64,000 bases of DNA, taken from the NCBI RefSeq assembly GCF_921293095.1, contig NC_060251.1, forward strand, positions 38,917,644 through 38,981,643. The letters run 5' to 3'. The position numbers were made by a program, and so were the translations under genes. Below the pieces are notes generated by a model. That model did no database searches and was not told the origin of the DNA. It was given only the letters and a program-made list of their open reading frames with translations. Of this stretch, positions 11,111-22,399 are shown piece by piece. Numbering within the stretch: position 1 is the first letter of the stretch; each line of letters begins with the position of its first letter. Origin of the DNA: Ischnura elegans (lineage: Eukaryota > Arthropoda > Insecta > Odonata > Coenagrionidae).

Positions 11111-11437
11111 CAGGGGCGCAATTAGGAATTAAGGCCAGGGGGGGTTTCAGGCGCAGCTAATACTGGGAGGTCTGAGGGTGTGGTTATACACCCGCCAGGG
11201 TAAGCGGGAGGTGCAGGGGCCCTCCTTTAGAAAAATTTCAAGGCAAATGGTTCAAAATGGTGAGCTTTGCGGCTTTCGGAGGGATATTTTATCTATATTG
11301 ACTTTTATCGGAGGGATATATTATCTATATTCTGATAGTAATATTTATCCAATTAAGTAAAATAGATTTAACTTAAAAATTTAAACTAAGCTCTGGGGGG
11401 GGATTTATTCCCCAAAACCCCCCTCGCTGAACCACTG
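11111..11437 (+). mobile_element. hAT-like MITE (CAGGGG family), copy a
   Basis: It runs from CAGGGGCGCAATTAGGAATT to CTGAACCACTG. Eight-base flanks CTACCTCA and CTGCCTTA agree at six positions, as expected for an old hAT target duplication. The interior shares a G-rich stretch, CTCTGGGGGGGGAT, and AAGTAAAATRGATT with copies at 47992, 53279 and 54967. It is non-coding. Confidence 0.75.
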
Positions 11438-11445
11438 CTGCCTTA

Positions 11446-13115
11446 TACGAGAGAATCTGGCTATCGTATTCCACTTCCTTCCTGCATTATTATTCTGTGC
11501 GTTAGGCTGTATTTTTTTATCCGCCCAACATTTGATTTCGTAAGAAGTTAATTTATACCCATTCCTAGTCTACAGGCTGTATTAGAATGTGTCCGTCATT
11601 TATGGACAAATAAATGGCCTGTCAATATATACAATGTGTAGACCATGTGGAAACAGTCCGAATATGATAAAGAATAATCCATTTCTTAATTATTTTTTAC
11701 CAATAATATAAAATTTTAATAACTTCCAAAATTACGTTGGCATTTTCGTGGGAAAATAAGGGAGGAAATATAAAGAATTAAAGGAGTCGGAGAGTAGACA
11801 GTTAAATTTGGGAGAGCGCATGTCAAATTTCAACTAAAGGTTGTAAATATTTTCTAGACTGGGAGCTTTTTTTACCGGGGAGAGCAGCGACGATTAGCCG
11901 GATAGGAATCGGAGTTGAAATCGGAAAGGGATTTGGAATACAAGGTAGAATGGGAAAATTTTTCGAGCGTTTTTCAATGATTTTATTGGCCGCCATATTG
12001 GAGTGGTACATAAGTTCGGGATATTTTCCAGGATTTAAGAAAAAGTTCCATGACATGATTTTCCCATTTGGCGCGGCTTATTTAGCTGATTTCGGATTTA
12101 ACTGAGTTTGCGAGTTTATTGTTGCGAGAATTACCGGTATCTTATTTACTGCACGAATTTTACAAGGCGTGCGACATTTCGGCGTTGGATCAAGGTGACA
12201 AGGACCTCGGGATATTTAGACCCTCCACAACATTTTATTCTGTACAATCTCACTATAACGTATCGCGAGAGGATGAGAGTTTTGAGATCCAACTACTCTT
12301 TCCGAAATGTTTTAGGCATATGATTTTAGGAGTACTCCCTCCAAGTGACGCTTCTACCCGAAATGTACCCCCTAAATACCCCTTCAAATAAAACCTCTCA
12401 AAAGAGTAATTTCTTGCGACAGTCTAGCATGCCAGCAGTAATCCTCAGTTTTCCGAAAGCAGCACCGTTGGACTCAACACAAACGTAAGGCTACTGTCTG
12501 TTAAAAAAGCAAGACACGCGAGTTTAGGAGCACTATCGTATTTTTAGAGTAATCAATTGCAATGCATCAACAATCATAGGCAAGAGATTTTATTACGTTG
12601 GATTATTTTATTTCAAAAATTTCCGATTACATAGTGTTTCCTGTATTTAATTATTTCTTGATAAGGTATCCGTTTTTTGTGCGTAGAATCAAGATGAACA
12701 ACTGAACACTTGGTATTCCCGTAGATTTTGATACAAGAGATCCATATCTAGCATTAAAAATATGCTGAAATCAAATTGTTAATTTAACTAAATTGGATAC
12801 ATTTGTAGTAAGCAATGCAAAACTCTGCTAAATTCGAAGCCATTGGATCAATTGAAAATTTATTGGCACTGATATACAATGTACGGTAAATGAAATGCTA
12901 GTACGTACACTATTTGCATTTATATTTCTCCAATAGAAATAACATCGCTTAATATTTATATAAATGTTTCCATACGCGTACCGACAGTAGCGTCGTAGGA
13001 GAGCGAGGAGAAAAGAGGCGCATGGTTGCCACCGACTTGTAGCAGAGGTGGTGGGAATTTGGGGCCACCCCTATTTTTTTGTGGGAATCTAAACGGAGTG
13101 TCTTATTTTCACCAG
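11446..13115. other. Unassigned stretch before the first DM9 exon
   Basis: AT-rich sequence without a recognisable repeat. Frames at 12108-12323 and 12119-12391 are open but match nothing recognised. Any 5' exon of the DM9 gene should lie here or in 9.9-11.1 kb; none could be fixed. Confidence 0.3.
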
Positions 13116-13363
13116 GTCCTCCAGAGGAACCCAAACAGTTCGTGATTACACCCCCTTCAGTTTGCGAGATGGAAGATTGGCAGCCGGGTTGTAATGGCAG
13201 TGTGCCCCCTGCGGCCTTCGTCGGGGGCAAAGATGTCGACAGCATCCTGTACATCGCGAGGGCCCGACACAATGGCGGCTGGATGCTCGGAAAACTGAAT
13301 CCGCGCCACCGCAGGTGCTATATCGCGTATGAAGGAGAGGAGATTGGGAAGAGTAACTATGAG
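13116..13363 (+). CDS. DM9-domain (DUF3421) gene, first recognised exon
   Basis: The exon follows TCTTATTTTCACCAG and ends GAG|GTGAGT. Its frame reads WQPGCNGSVPPAAFVGGKD, then LYIARARHNGGWMLGKL and CYIAYEGEEIGKSNYE. This is one full DM9 repeat: the W-x-n-G-xVPP start, the (L/P)YIARARH core, and the CYIAYEGEE-YE end. DM9 proteins are small mannose-binding, lectin-like or uncharacterised proteins in insects and molluscs, some responding to infection; any such role here is inference. ATG at 13169 (MEDWQPG) would give a normal-length protein. The upstream open residues (GPPEEPKQFVITPPSVCE) may be coding if a further 5' exon exists, because the acceptor is in phase 1. The 3' end is phase 0 and joins 17405. 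Confidence 0.87.
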
Positions 13364-13769
13364 GTGAGTCAATTCCCCTAACTCCCTTAGGTACTACGAA
13401 GACTTTTTGTCTGTGGGTGTGTTGTTATTGTTATTATTTTACTCAAAGCTAGGATAGTACGTAAACTCTCCTAAGCCTCAAAAGTATAGATTTTTTCTCA
13501 ATACTTAATAGTTACTTTACGACCAGGATGATACGAAAAATATCTAAAACATAATTCATTAAGGTGGATATTATATTAGCCGTTAATGTATCGTAAATAA
13601 CGGACACTTTTCGTTAACATTCTCGGTGTTTTGATCAATGAACATATTATTATGTGCCCCTATGCTTCGGAAACATTTTTCATTTCCATTTTTAGAGTGG
13701 TAGGCCTTTTATAAGGCAGCCTCTTGAGAAGTCTTTTTTTTAAGGGTCTCTGTATATTGTGCATCATTT

Positions 13770-15430
13770 ATTTTCTTTTTACAGTATAGTACCACTCTCT
13801 ATGGATTGTCGATTTGACAAGAGAGAACAAATAGTTAGCTAATGCTATGCCACGTTGCTGAACCGAGGCAGGAAGGGGAATTCCAGCATACAGATATAAG
13901 AGTAGCATGCTGTGCATGCCCGATAGTAATTTAGCGCAAGATACAGCTGCTATCCTAACTATCCTTAATTTCTGGCACAAAAAGGCCAAGTGTGATGCCG
14001 ATGCTATTGTGTCTGGGCACCAGGGGCACCTATCATCGCCTATCATTCGGCCCATGCCCCGTGACACAATCGCCAAGCAATGCCCTAATAAACTCCCAAA
14101 GTTGGCCACTTCCTCCAAGCTAGCCTCAAAATTTCATCGTGAGTATGTTTGCCCTTCAGCAGAGAAAGGTGACTATATTGATTATAAAGGCATTCCTGAT
14201 ATACGATGGATTTTGCAAGTGGCAGAAAGATACTTGTGTTTTGTCTGCGGTTATGATATTTAAAAGCAGGTGGAGGACTTGGGGGTGGCCAACCGGTCGG
14301 GGCAGGACGCTCAGGTATTCTGAGTTGTGGATGTTGATTAGGTGTTACTCGATATATTTTCCATGCCATGACTCTATGATAGAGTTGGTCATTCGGAAAG
14401 AGACGACTTTGGTCGATTCTCTCGGTCTGAGTGAACAGAGTGTATGGATCATCCACCTCCCACTCACGCCCAACGCACTCCAGCGCAAGATCCCTCCTCA
14501 TACTTGACATAGTACCGAGGGCAATAGCCTTAGCTGTTAGGTACCGAAAAGCAATCAGTTTAGATGAGATATCAACCAATACAAGACCTCCTTCTTTTAA
14601 AGGCGTTGACACTATTTCTTTATCGACTCAATGCTTCCTATCAGACCATGTGAAATTTACTAGCATGGCCTAGAACCTCCGAACTACATTTTCAGAGGGA
14701 GACTATTAGTGTAAAATATGCCAGTTGGTAGGTGCTATAAATAAATTGCATGTTGATACTCTTCCTCTGAGAGACATAGGTCCTGCTATTGGGGCCCACA
14801 TTCTATTGGCTCTGGTAATGGCTCGAATGTCAGTATCGAGAATTTCTTGCTGCCTTTCCGGGTGCTCATCTATCCATGCGCCTAAGCATTTGATGCCATC
14901 TTTAGACCTACTAAAATTCACACCAAACCCCATTTTGTCCATGACTGTGAAAAAAAGGCGTGGCTTACATTGCCAAAAGTCTCTTTTAGTCTAAGGATAT
15001 AACAGCTAAAGGTTCTTAGCCATTGGCGTGAATATTAATAAGATCTCGAGTACATGCAATGGACTCATACATGGTTCTCCTAGGAATGCAATAAGAATTC
15101 TCCCCAGATACCGGAGAGGAGATAACTTTCGATAATCTATTGGAAAGGTCCTTCGATAAGATTTTATAGTCGTGTTACTAACAGACAAAGGTCTAAGCGA
15201 ATCAACTGTCTCCACCTTATCAGTTTTTAGGCATTAGCGTTGTTATTAACATAGATGAGGTTCGAGGAAGTTGTCGACTTTCGAAACTGGCATGAGCCAT
15301 TCGTAAGAAGGGCTTTTTCCATACATCCCAAAATCTGAGATAAAATTCAGGGGTCAGGCCATCTATTCCTGGGGATTTGTTTTCAATATATATCAAGGCA
15401 AACCCTATCCTTTCCGTTTATAAATACTCT
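13770..15430 (-). pseudogene. L1/Tx1-like LINE reverse-transcriptase remnant
   Basis: On the minus strand, 15430-15240 encodes ENKSPGIDGLTPEFYLRFWD, the reverse-transcriptase segment typical of L1/Tx1-clade LINEs. Farther 3' come GVNFSRSK and CLGAWIDEHPE with SLRGRVSTCNLFI (14942-14706), then the C-terminal connection region GLVLVDISSKLIAFRYLTAK (14612-14085) and a Cys/His-containing tail RCPWCP (about 14030). Stops and frameshifts separate the pieces and no catalytic YADD block is legible. It lies in intron 1 of the DM9 gene, antisense to it. Confidence 0.75.
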
Positions 15431-16410
15431 TGTAGGAAGAAGCATTACCCAAGGAATAGTGCCCGAGCGACTAAAAATTGCATTAGTTAGACCTGTTTAT
15501 AGAGGATGCTCCTACTAAGATTTTGCAAACTACAGACCTATCTCCTTACTACTTACTACCAGCTATCAATAACATTATGGAGAAATACGTGACATTTATC
15601 TAGTTTCATAGTATCTTACAAATTTCTTAAAAAACATATAATGATCTCAGACTGCTAATATGGATTTGTGGAAGGTATAGGTGCTTAAGATGAACTTGAA
15701 AATTTTTCCGACGCAATAAATACCAACCTAGATAAGAATAATAAAGTAGGTGTCCCATATGTGGATCATAAAAAAGCTTTTGACTCTGTCAATTTGCCTA
15801 CATTGCTGCAAATACTGCAGGATATTGGAATTAGAGGGTGTGTACTGAAACGGTTTAGAAGCTATATCCTCCAGAGGAGTATCAGAGTGAAATTTAATAC
15901 CTGTATTGGAAACCAAGGAAATGTAGAATATGATGTACCTCAAAGTTATTATAGGGGCAATTTTGTTTACTGTGAATATCAATAGTATATTTAAATGTAT
16001 TTTAAACTGTGATATTTTACTTTATGCTGATGATGTTGTAATGATATCTGCTCATAGAGATATAAATACTGCCATTGCTTACATGTTATATGATCTCAAT
16101 AACTTAACAAAATGGTCACACGACGGTGACCTCTCAGTCAACATGAAGAAGTCCCAAGCAATGTCCATCACCAATAATGCAGCTAACATTCAACAGATTC
16201 GCATAACTATCCATGATAATAAATGCCTGAATACTGGAAAAACGAAATGTATATCAGTATAAAATCCCCTAATATTTTAATGAATGTGGTGAAAAAATTT
16301 GCGGTTGGTGTACCTTAACTATTTAACAAATTACCAAAGGAAATGCGTGGTTTTGAAACATATTCGGTTGTTAAAAGTAAACTTTTTAATTATATGGTGA
16401 AGATCTATAA
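15425..16410 (+). pseudogene. Degenerate Jockey/I-like LINE reverse transcriptase
   Basis: The plus strand carries GIVPERLKIALVRPVYRG, NYRPISLL, DHKKAFDSVN (15761 onward), a broken PQ-S loop and LLYADDVVMISAHRD at about 16020, including the catalytic YADD. The end reads FNKLPKEMRGFETYSVVKSK, a frequent LINE C-terminal tail. At least one stop after YRGCSY and a frameshift between 15985 and 15930 disable it. It abuts the minus-strand L1-like remnant. Confidence 0.8.
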
Positions 16411-16644
16411 TTTTAAGGCAATGTGAGGTTTTTTATTGTGTTAGGTGTTTTAACTACTTGCAAAAAAATTATAGAGTATTCGCTGATCAGTAAAAAAACT
16501 TATCCATACCTGAGAAAATGCGCTGTATGTCAGTCACTGCAGTGAGTACTGATCTATTTTTTCTTTCCCCGAAAGACTCTAAAGAGAAGTCACTATTTGA
16601 AATTCCTCTTCTAATTTTTTTCCTTTTTTTATTATCAACATCAG

Positions 16645-17155
16645 GAAGCAAATTGCACTAGCAAAGGAGGCGTTCATGAACAGGAAGGAGCTTCTTAGAG
16701 GATCGTTATGTAAGAGTTTAAAGAAAAGGTTAGTGAAGAGTTTGATTTGGAGAGTAGCTCTCTATGGTGCCGAAACATGGACACTGAGGAAAGAAGATGA
16801 GAGAAGATTGGAGGCATTCGAGATGTGGGTATGGAGAAGAATGGAGAGGGTGAAATGGACGGAGAGGAAAAGGAACGACGAAGTGCTGGATATGGTGGGT
16901 GAGGAGAGGCAGCTTTTGGATGAGATACGGAGGAGACAGAAGGTATGGATGGAGGGAGTACTCAGCGGGGAGGGGATGTTGAAAAAGGTGTTAGAGGGTA
17001 GAATGTTAGGGATACGAGGGAGGGGAAGGAAAAGAGTAGGAATTTTGGATAGATTGAAGGGGAGTAGGTCTTATAGTGAATTGAAGAAGGCGGTAATGGA
17101 AGGAAAGGAAGGCTCCCAGATCACTTCTTTAGTACTCCATGCTAACCTACCTTAA
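16645..17155 (+). pseudogene. RTE-like LINE, C-terminal fragment
   Basis: The frame 16676-17155 encodes LYGAETWTLRKEDERRLEAF and MWVWRRMERVKWTER, the standard region after the reverse transcriptase in RTE-type LINE ORFs. The EN and RT parts are absent, so this is a 5'-truncated copy. The ORF is intact to its own stop, suggesting a fairly recent insertion. A copy of the complementary EN/RT part is found at 49.2-51.0 kb. Confidence 0.8.
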
Positions 17156-17404
17156 TCGGTAGAATACTCTAATAATAATTTATTATCAGCTGACATCTGA
17201 ATACCCGGCGACGCATGACCATCGAGGGGGCTTGAAGGGCAGCATGTAATTTTATGATATTGTTTCTTTTGCAACCTATTTTCACATCAATATTCAGAAT
17301 CAATAAATTGAACTCTTTGGGTAAGAGTGAACCACTTTATTGTCGTTGATAATGAGCAGGGGATAAAAGGTGAATTAATGAAAATACTCTCTTACTTTTC
17401 TTAG

Positions 17405-17546
17405 GTCCTGTGTGGATCAAACTTAAACTTCGTGTGGATGAAGAGTTCAGAGGGTCTTGTACCAATCAGTGTGCCAGTCACGGATGAGGAAGATACGTTC
17501 ATCGGCCGAGTACACCACAAGGGAACCATTACTGTCGGAAAGGCAG
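17405..17546 (+). CDS. DM9-domain gene, middle exon
   Basis: The exon follows TTACTTTTCTTAG in phase 0 and encodes VLCGSNLNFVWMKSSEGLVP, then VTDEEDTFIGRVHHKGTITV and GK. It completes the YE-VL end of repeat one and supplies the first two thirds of repeat two (FVWMKSSEGLVP for the W-G-xVP start, TFIGRVHHKG for the YIGRARH core). Two 3' ends are possible: GCAG|GTGGTA at 17546, joined to GTAG|AC at 42947, or a GC donor AAG|GCAGGT at 17542, joined to CACAG|GTAGAC at 42943. Both keep the frame and length. If unspliced the frame would stop at once (GILYI then TAA), truncating the repeat. Confidence 0.86.
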
Positions 17547-18864
17547 GTGGTATTTTATATATTTAAAGTATAGTTAATTATGAATATTTTAACTTGTAAG
17601 ATACATTGCTTGTGACATAGTACATACTTTTATTTTCTAAATTTTATTTGGGCACAAGTTAACCTTAAGACTGTATTACTTGACCCTAGATTATAATTTC
17701 CATATAGGAATAACCATTTGAAGGCAGTTTGGCTTCAAATAGAGCAACGATTATTTAAATCATTCCGTTAGCTTAAAAACGTAAGTTTAAAGATAAATTA
17801 TTATTAAAAACATGATTTAAAAATATTAATTTCAAAAATGCACTTGAAATATTAGTTAGAGCAACACTGTAAATATATTTTACCAACAAAAGTAGATTTC
17901 CAGTTAGCAATGTTTAGAATACGGTAAAAAAATTAACTTGTAAAAAATTAAAATTAACTGAATTTGTTACGTTCCATTTCCTTAATATGAACAAAGTTTA
18001 TGGTACTAAAAATATTGCTATCGAAGCACTTAGGTTCTATGAGAAAAATTGAAAAATCCTATTCTGCACATCAACGGGCACTCAACATAAAAACCACCAA
18101 AATTTACTTCAGTGCTATTTGTCTAGTTGCCACAAATATGCCCACCTCGATAGTTTTTGTTGATGAAGTTTCAGTACTAACGCCGTGGAGCACAATAAAT
18201 GACAATAAGATACGAAAATAAAAGAAATTTATAAAATACAAATATACTCATGATTATAAACATAAAAATGAAAGTCTTGTTGAGGCATGGCCGCTCAATT
18301 CATTTGCCTCTTTGTCTTCCTTCCTGAAATTAAAAGGAAAACACATTACATACTGATATCTAATCAAGTGTTACGTCAAAATTTGACTGTTTAAGTTTGT
18401 CTGAATTTAATTTTAGAGAAGTTGAGTACTTACCCCCAGCAGCAGAGTATAAATAAAGATGTCTTTTTTCAACTCTCTCGTGCTTCGCAAGAAGTAGATT
18501 GCGAGTCGTCGGAATCAATCGTGGAAAGTTGATTCATCGCGAACGACACGGATTTCAGCAAAATCGACGATATGACTTCACCCGCAAGAAAAATTCCCGG
18601 CTAAGTAGCTAATTTTGATGTAATTGAAGTAAAGTTCACTTCTTCTCGTTCTTAGCGTCGATCTTACACCGACGCATCCATTCTACAGCGTAGAATTCAG
18701 AGGATGAGAGCACGTAAACAAGTAATGTTACAACCGGTTCAACACCAATGCTGTCTAACAAAGATGGCTGAGTATCGGCGGAAGTTGTTCTTTTGACCAT
18801 ACTTTACCAAAATAATAAGCAAGCTGGAGCTATGCATTGCCGCGGTAATGTCAACATAAATTTT
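17547..18864. other. Start of the 25.4-kb intron, no gene seen
   Basis: AT-rich sequence with no recognised repeat or exon; a 73-codon frame at 18000-18221 shows no family signature. Confidence 0.4.
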
Positions 18865-19307
18865 GGTTAATGTCGCTCTCGTGGGGACTACCGATGGTCA
18901 GTCGCCCTAATGAGGGTTCACCCTCGACTCCGAGCCTAATCCGACCCTTTCCCGGGGTCCGAGCTCGCGACGGATGGACCCAAAACACCGGGAGGGCCCC
19001 CACCCATGTGGGCCACGTGTAGTACAATTTTGATTTTATAGTTCCTCTCGAGCTATCAACAATTTATTGCCTTTATCGTCTTCTTGATGACACCAGAAAT
19101 ACGGTCCTTTTTTGATCGTCTTTCTACGATGATTTTCAAGAATTTTGTCCAATGTGCGCTAAAAGTCCCCTTTTGACTTGGCAACGCTGCAGCCATCAAC
19201 TTTGGGGTGGGATAGGAAAGCCCTCTCTCTCGACGCTCAACAATGGCAAACCCTGTTCTGACCTGGGAATTGGAAAGTTGCAAAGAATTGAAAATTGCAT
19301 GCTAACA
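18865..19307 (+). repeat. Inverted-pair module, left copy
   Basis: This ~440-bp segment is repeated in reverse orientation at 27270-27709, about 8 kb away, with high similarity over GTCGCTCTCGTGGGGACTAC, GGGCCCCCACCCATG and the MCAKSPLLTWQR-encoding part. In the other copy it runs directly into an antisense LINE endonuclease fragment, so it may be a LINE 5' end. Confidence 0.75.
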
Positions 19308-19375
19308 AATACGTCCACATTCATGCAAAGGAAAAACTTGCCAACTGCTCATACAGACAAGATGAGAAGGCATAA

Positions 19376-21001
19376 AGGCCGCTTTACACGGTGAATTTTC
19401 ATTCGAAAGATCATTCGAATTAAATTCATTCGTCTTTCGGTGGGTTATGACGTACTAAGTAGAGATTAGAACGGTACGAATTGATAGCGGAAAACCACTT
19501 TCATAAATCGTGCGTTTTGTGAACTCGTAACGAAGTACATAAGTTAAAATAAGTTGTTTTCGCTGAAGGGCAACGATCATTCTGCTTCAAGATAGTGCGC
19601 TCTAGAACATGATCACAAGGAAACTTACTCTTCAAATGACCATATCATTTATATTATTCACGGAATCATTCAAGCAAATTGGGAAATGCTTGAAATTTAA
19701 TTCTTATGTTTACCTTCAATGATGAGAGATAGGCAATATTGTGATTTCATAGGGGAGCCAAGATAACGTAACGGCTCATTTTCGTTCTACTGTGTTCACC
19801 GAATAAACAGAGATTTTGTCATTAATTGGGGCTCTCAACCCAAACTTCAGCGCTCATCTCATGTAATATATTTTAATAATTGTAAATTACACAAAATATT
19901 TAAGCAATCGAGGAGAAAAACGACGTTTTTATTCATTGAATATCCCGAATGTCATTTCCGAATTACCCATTTTAGACAATTGATGTTTGTGAATTTATGT
20001 TCTCTCAAAGTACATATTATTATTTGAGCTTTGCATATGGTTACTTTGCTTCCAAAATTTTAAATATGATCTTAAAATTCCGAGGTGTATGCCAACGGCA
20101 AGATGGACGCCGTGCGCTCATATCATTCACGGAAATCATTCAAGCAACCGTAAACTTGGATTTGTAAAAAGAATTCTCGGTAAATACCCAAAAAAGGTGA
20201 AAGAAATAAGCTACCTGACTCTAGTGAGGCCTCACTTGGAATATGCTGCTAGCGTGTGGGACCCTTACGAGGTAGGACTAACAGGTGAAATTAATCGAGT
20301 ACAGTGCAGGGCGGCCAGATTTGTGATGAGTTGTTACGACAAAAAGTGCAGCGTTTCAAGTATGTTAAACGAGTTAGGATGGGAATCTTTACAGGAGCGT
20401 AGATCGAAGTATAGGCTTAACTTACTTAGGAAACTCGAAGATAATATTTTCTCAGACGACGTGAAGCATATCCTTCGTTTACCATCGTACTATAGTAGAC
20501 GCGATCATGAGAAAAAAATAAAATAAATAGACTGCAAAACAGAGAGATTTAAAATGTCATTCTTCCCTCGTGCTATTAAGGATAGCAATGTTGTCTCAAT
20601 TGAAAGCATTAATGGCAACGCTCGCTAGGATCACCCATTGCATGTTTTTCGTAGTTCTAACCTTGCATGTATTTGCTCTAGGAATTACTAACCATTAGCA
20701 ATTTTTTAATGAATAAGCATGTATATTTTTCTAGTGTGCGTAATATTTCTTTGACTGTGTGGTGTGCATGTGGCGGTCCTCTTGCATGCTGCATGTTGGT
20801 GATTGATCACCCCCTGCCAAACACCCTATAGGTGGCTCGCAGGGTATAATGTAGATGTAGAAGCAAATTAGAACAGGCCTAAAATTTTCCTCAAATGATC
20901 ATTCGATCGCAGGAAATTTCCGTTACACACGGTTAATGATGGTCATTCGAAAGATCATTAGAATGATCTTGCGAAATAAAATTCACCGTGTTAAGCGGCC
21001 T
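19376..21001. mobile_element. Harbinger-like element, TSD TAA, interrupted by a LINE
   Basis: It starts AGGCCGCTTTACACGGTGAA and ends in the inverted form TTCACCGTGTTAAGCGGCCT. TAA flanks it at 19373-19375 and 21002-21004. The ends also share ATCATTCGAAAGATCATT-like subterminal palindromes. The terminus resembles that of the 9045-9278 MITE, so the two may share a mobiliser. A 5'-truncated CR1 LINE sits inside at 20148-20860. No transposase is evident. Confidence 0.78.
20148..20860 (+). pseudogene. 5'-truncated CR1-like LINE
   Basis: It begins within the C-terminal part of the ORF (LGFVKRILGKYPKKVKEISY, then LVRPHLEYAASVWDPYEVGL) and ends with the family 3' tail CACCCTATAGGTGGCTCGCA plus a GATGTA repeat. 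AAGCAA flanks it at 20142-20147 and 20861-20866, a plausible short target duplication. The ORF ends at a TAA after KKIK that is not at the usual place, as similarity continues after it. Confidence 0.8.
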
Positions 21002-21192
21002 TAAAAAAAGGAAAATTTCTGAAACATGAATTAAGGAATACATAAGTCAGTAGGATACACAACAAGTCAACCTATTAGTAAATTCTAGATCTACACCTAA
21101 CACCATTGTGTTTGGCAGGGGGCGACTAATCTTCAACATGCAGCAGTGAAGACGAAACTCCATGCAAGTGTAAACCTAAAAAGAAAAACAAA

Positions 21193-22050
21193 ACATCTAC
21201 AATCTACATCTACAAATTACCCTGCGAGCCACCTCTAGGGTATTTGGCAGGGGGTGATCAATCACCAGCATGCAGCATGCATTTGGACTCCCACATGCAC
21301 ACCACACCGTCCAAGAAACGTCCCGTATAATAACAAACTATACTACTATATGCTGTTACAAATAGAATATAGAATAGAAATTCAGAAACATGCAGTAAGT
21401 TTTACATAGGTTAGTAGGCTACTCTACAAGTCATGCAATCTATTTACGCGTTCTATTGCTGCCGTTATAATCTCTTATTGATCGTGGAAAAAATGACATT
21501 CGGAATCTGTCTGTTCTGCAATCTATCTCTCGTATTTTATTTATATGATCTGATCTTCCGTAGTACGTTGGCGTCCGCAAGATATGGTTAACTTCGTCAG
21601 AAAAGACATTGCTCTTGAAGAGAGAACATGCAGAGAGTCGTCCGAGGGAGTGACGCGAATAATTCTAGTAATTGAGACACCATTGCTATTGTTGATAGTA
21701 CGAGGGAAGAATAACGATTTCAATATCTCTCATTTGCAGTCTATTACTACCGAGTCGTCCGAAAATAATCGTAGCCTACTGTGTACTACTTCGCCAGTGT
21801 CGTTCATGTAAAGAAGGAATATGAGTGGGCCAATGACACCACCCTGGGGGACGCTAGAAATGACCTCAACCTTATCGGAGACTACACCATCTAATACTAC
21901 TCTTTGGACGCGGTCGTTCAAAAGCTCTCTTATCCAGGAAATGACATCATCATCAGATCATCTAGGCCATAAGATTTCAGTTTTATTATTAACTTCCCGT
22001 GGTGTACTTTATCAAATGCTATTTTGAAATCAAGAAAAATCGAGTCTACT
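21193..22050 (-). pseudogene. Rearranged CR1-like LINE 3' part
   Basis: The minus strand begins with the same 3' tail as 25059 in reverse (GATGTA repeat, then GAGCCACCTCTAGGG). It then carries two overlapping C-terminal segments and, at 21921-21730, an RT piece with VPQGGVIGPLIFLLYMND and FSDDSVV in place of FADDAVV. The catalytic F/YxDD motif is retained as FSDD but the ORF is jumbled. It faces the plus-strand CR1 at 22400-25059, giving a long inverted pair. Another faint tail copy lies at about 21080-21150. Confidence 0.75.
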
Positions 22051-22399
22051 ATTTTGACTGTGAATTACCACTGTAATAGGGGATATAGCTGAAACGAGCA
22101 GAGAACTACCACTGTGAAGAACACGAACTCTCAATCACAGATATATATTTTACATATTTCACCAATTTTGCGTAGTCCGATACGACGAAACAGTATTTCA
22201 CCGGGAAAATGTACGGATTTTACGAACGGACGACATGTACTAAAGATCACCAGTGAAGGAACGTAAAACAGGACAGAGGACCGTGCGATAATTGTAATAT
22301 TACTCTAAGAACATTCACACAGTGTGAGACGACTGACAGTAGGATAAGTAAACACAACCCCATGATAAAAATTTTCTTGATCACATGTTACACACATAA

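Noticed and set aside
13157-13372. 71-codon minus-strand frame over the first DM9 exon
   Set aside because: Shadow of the DM9 exon, which has splice sites and family motifs on the plus strand.
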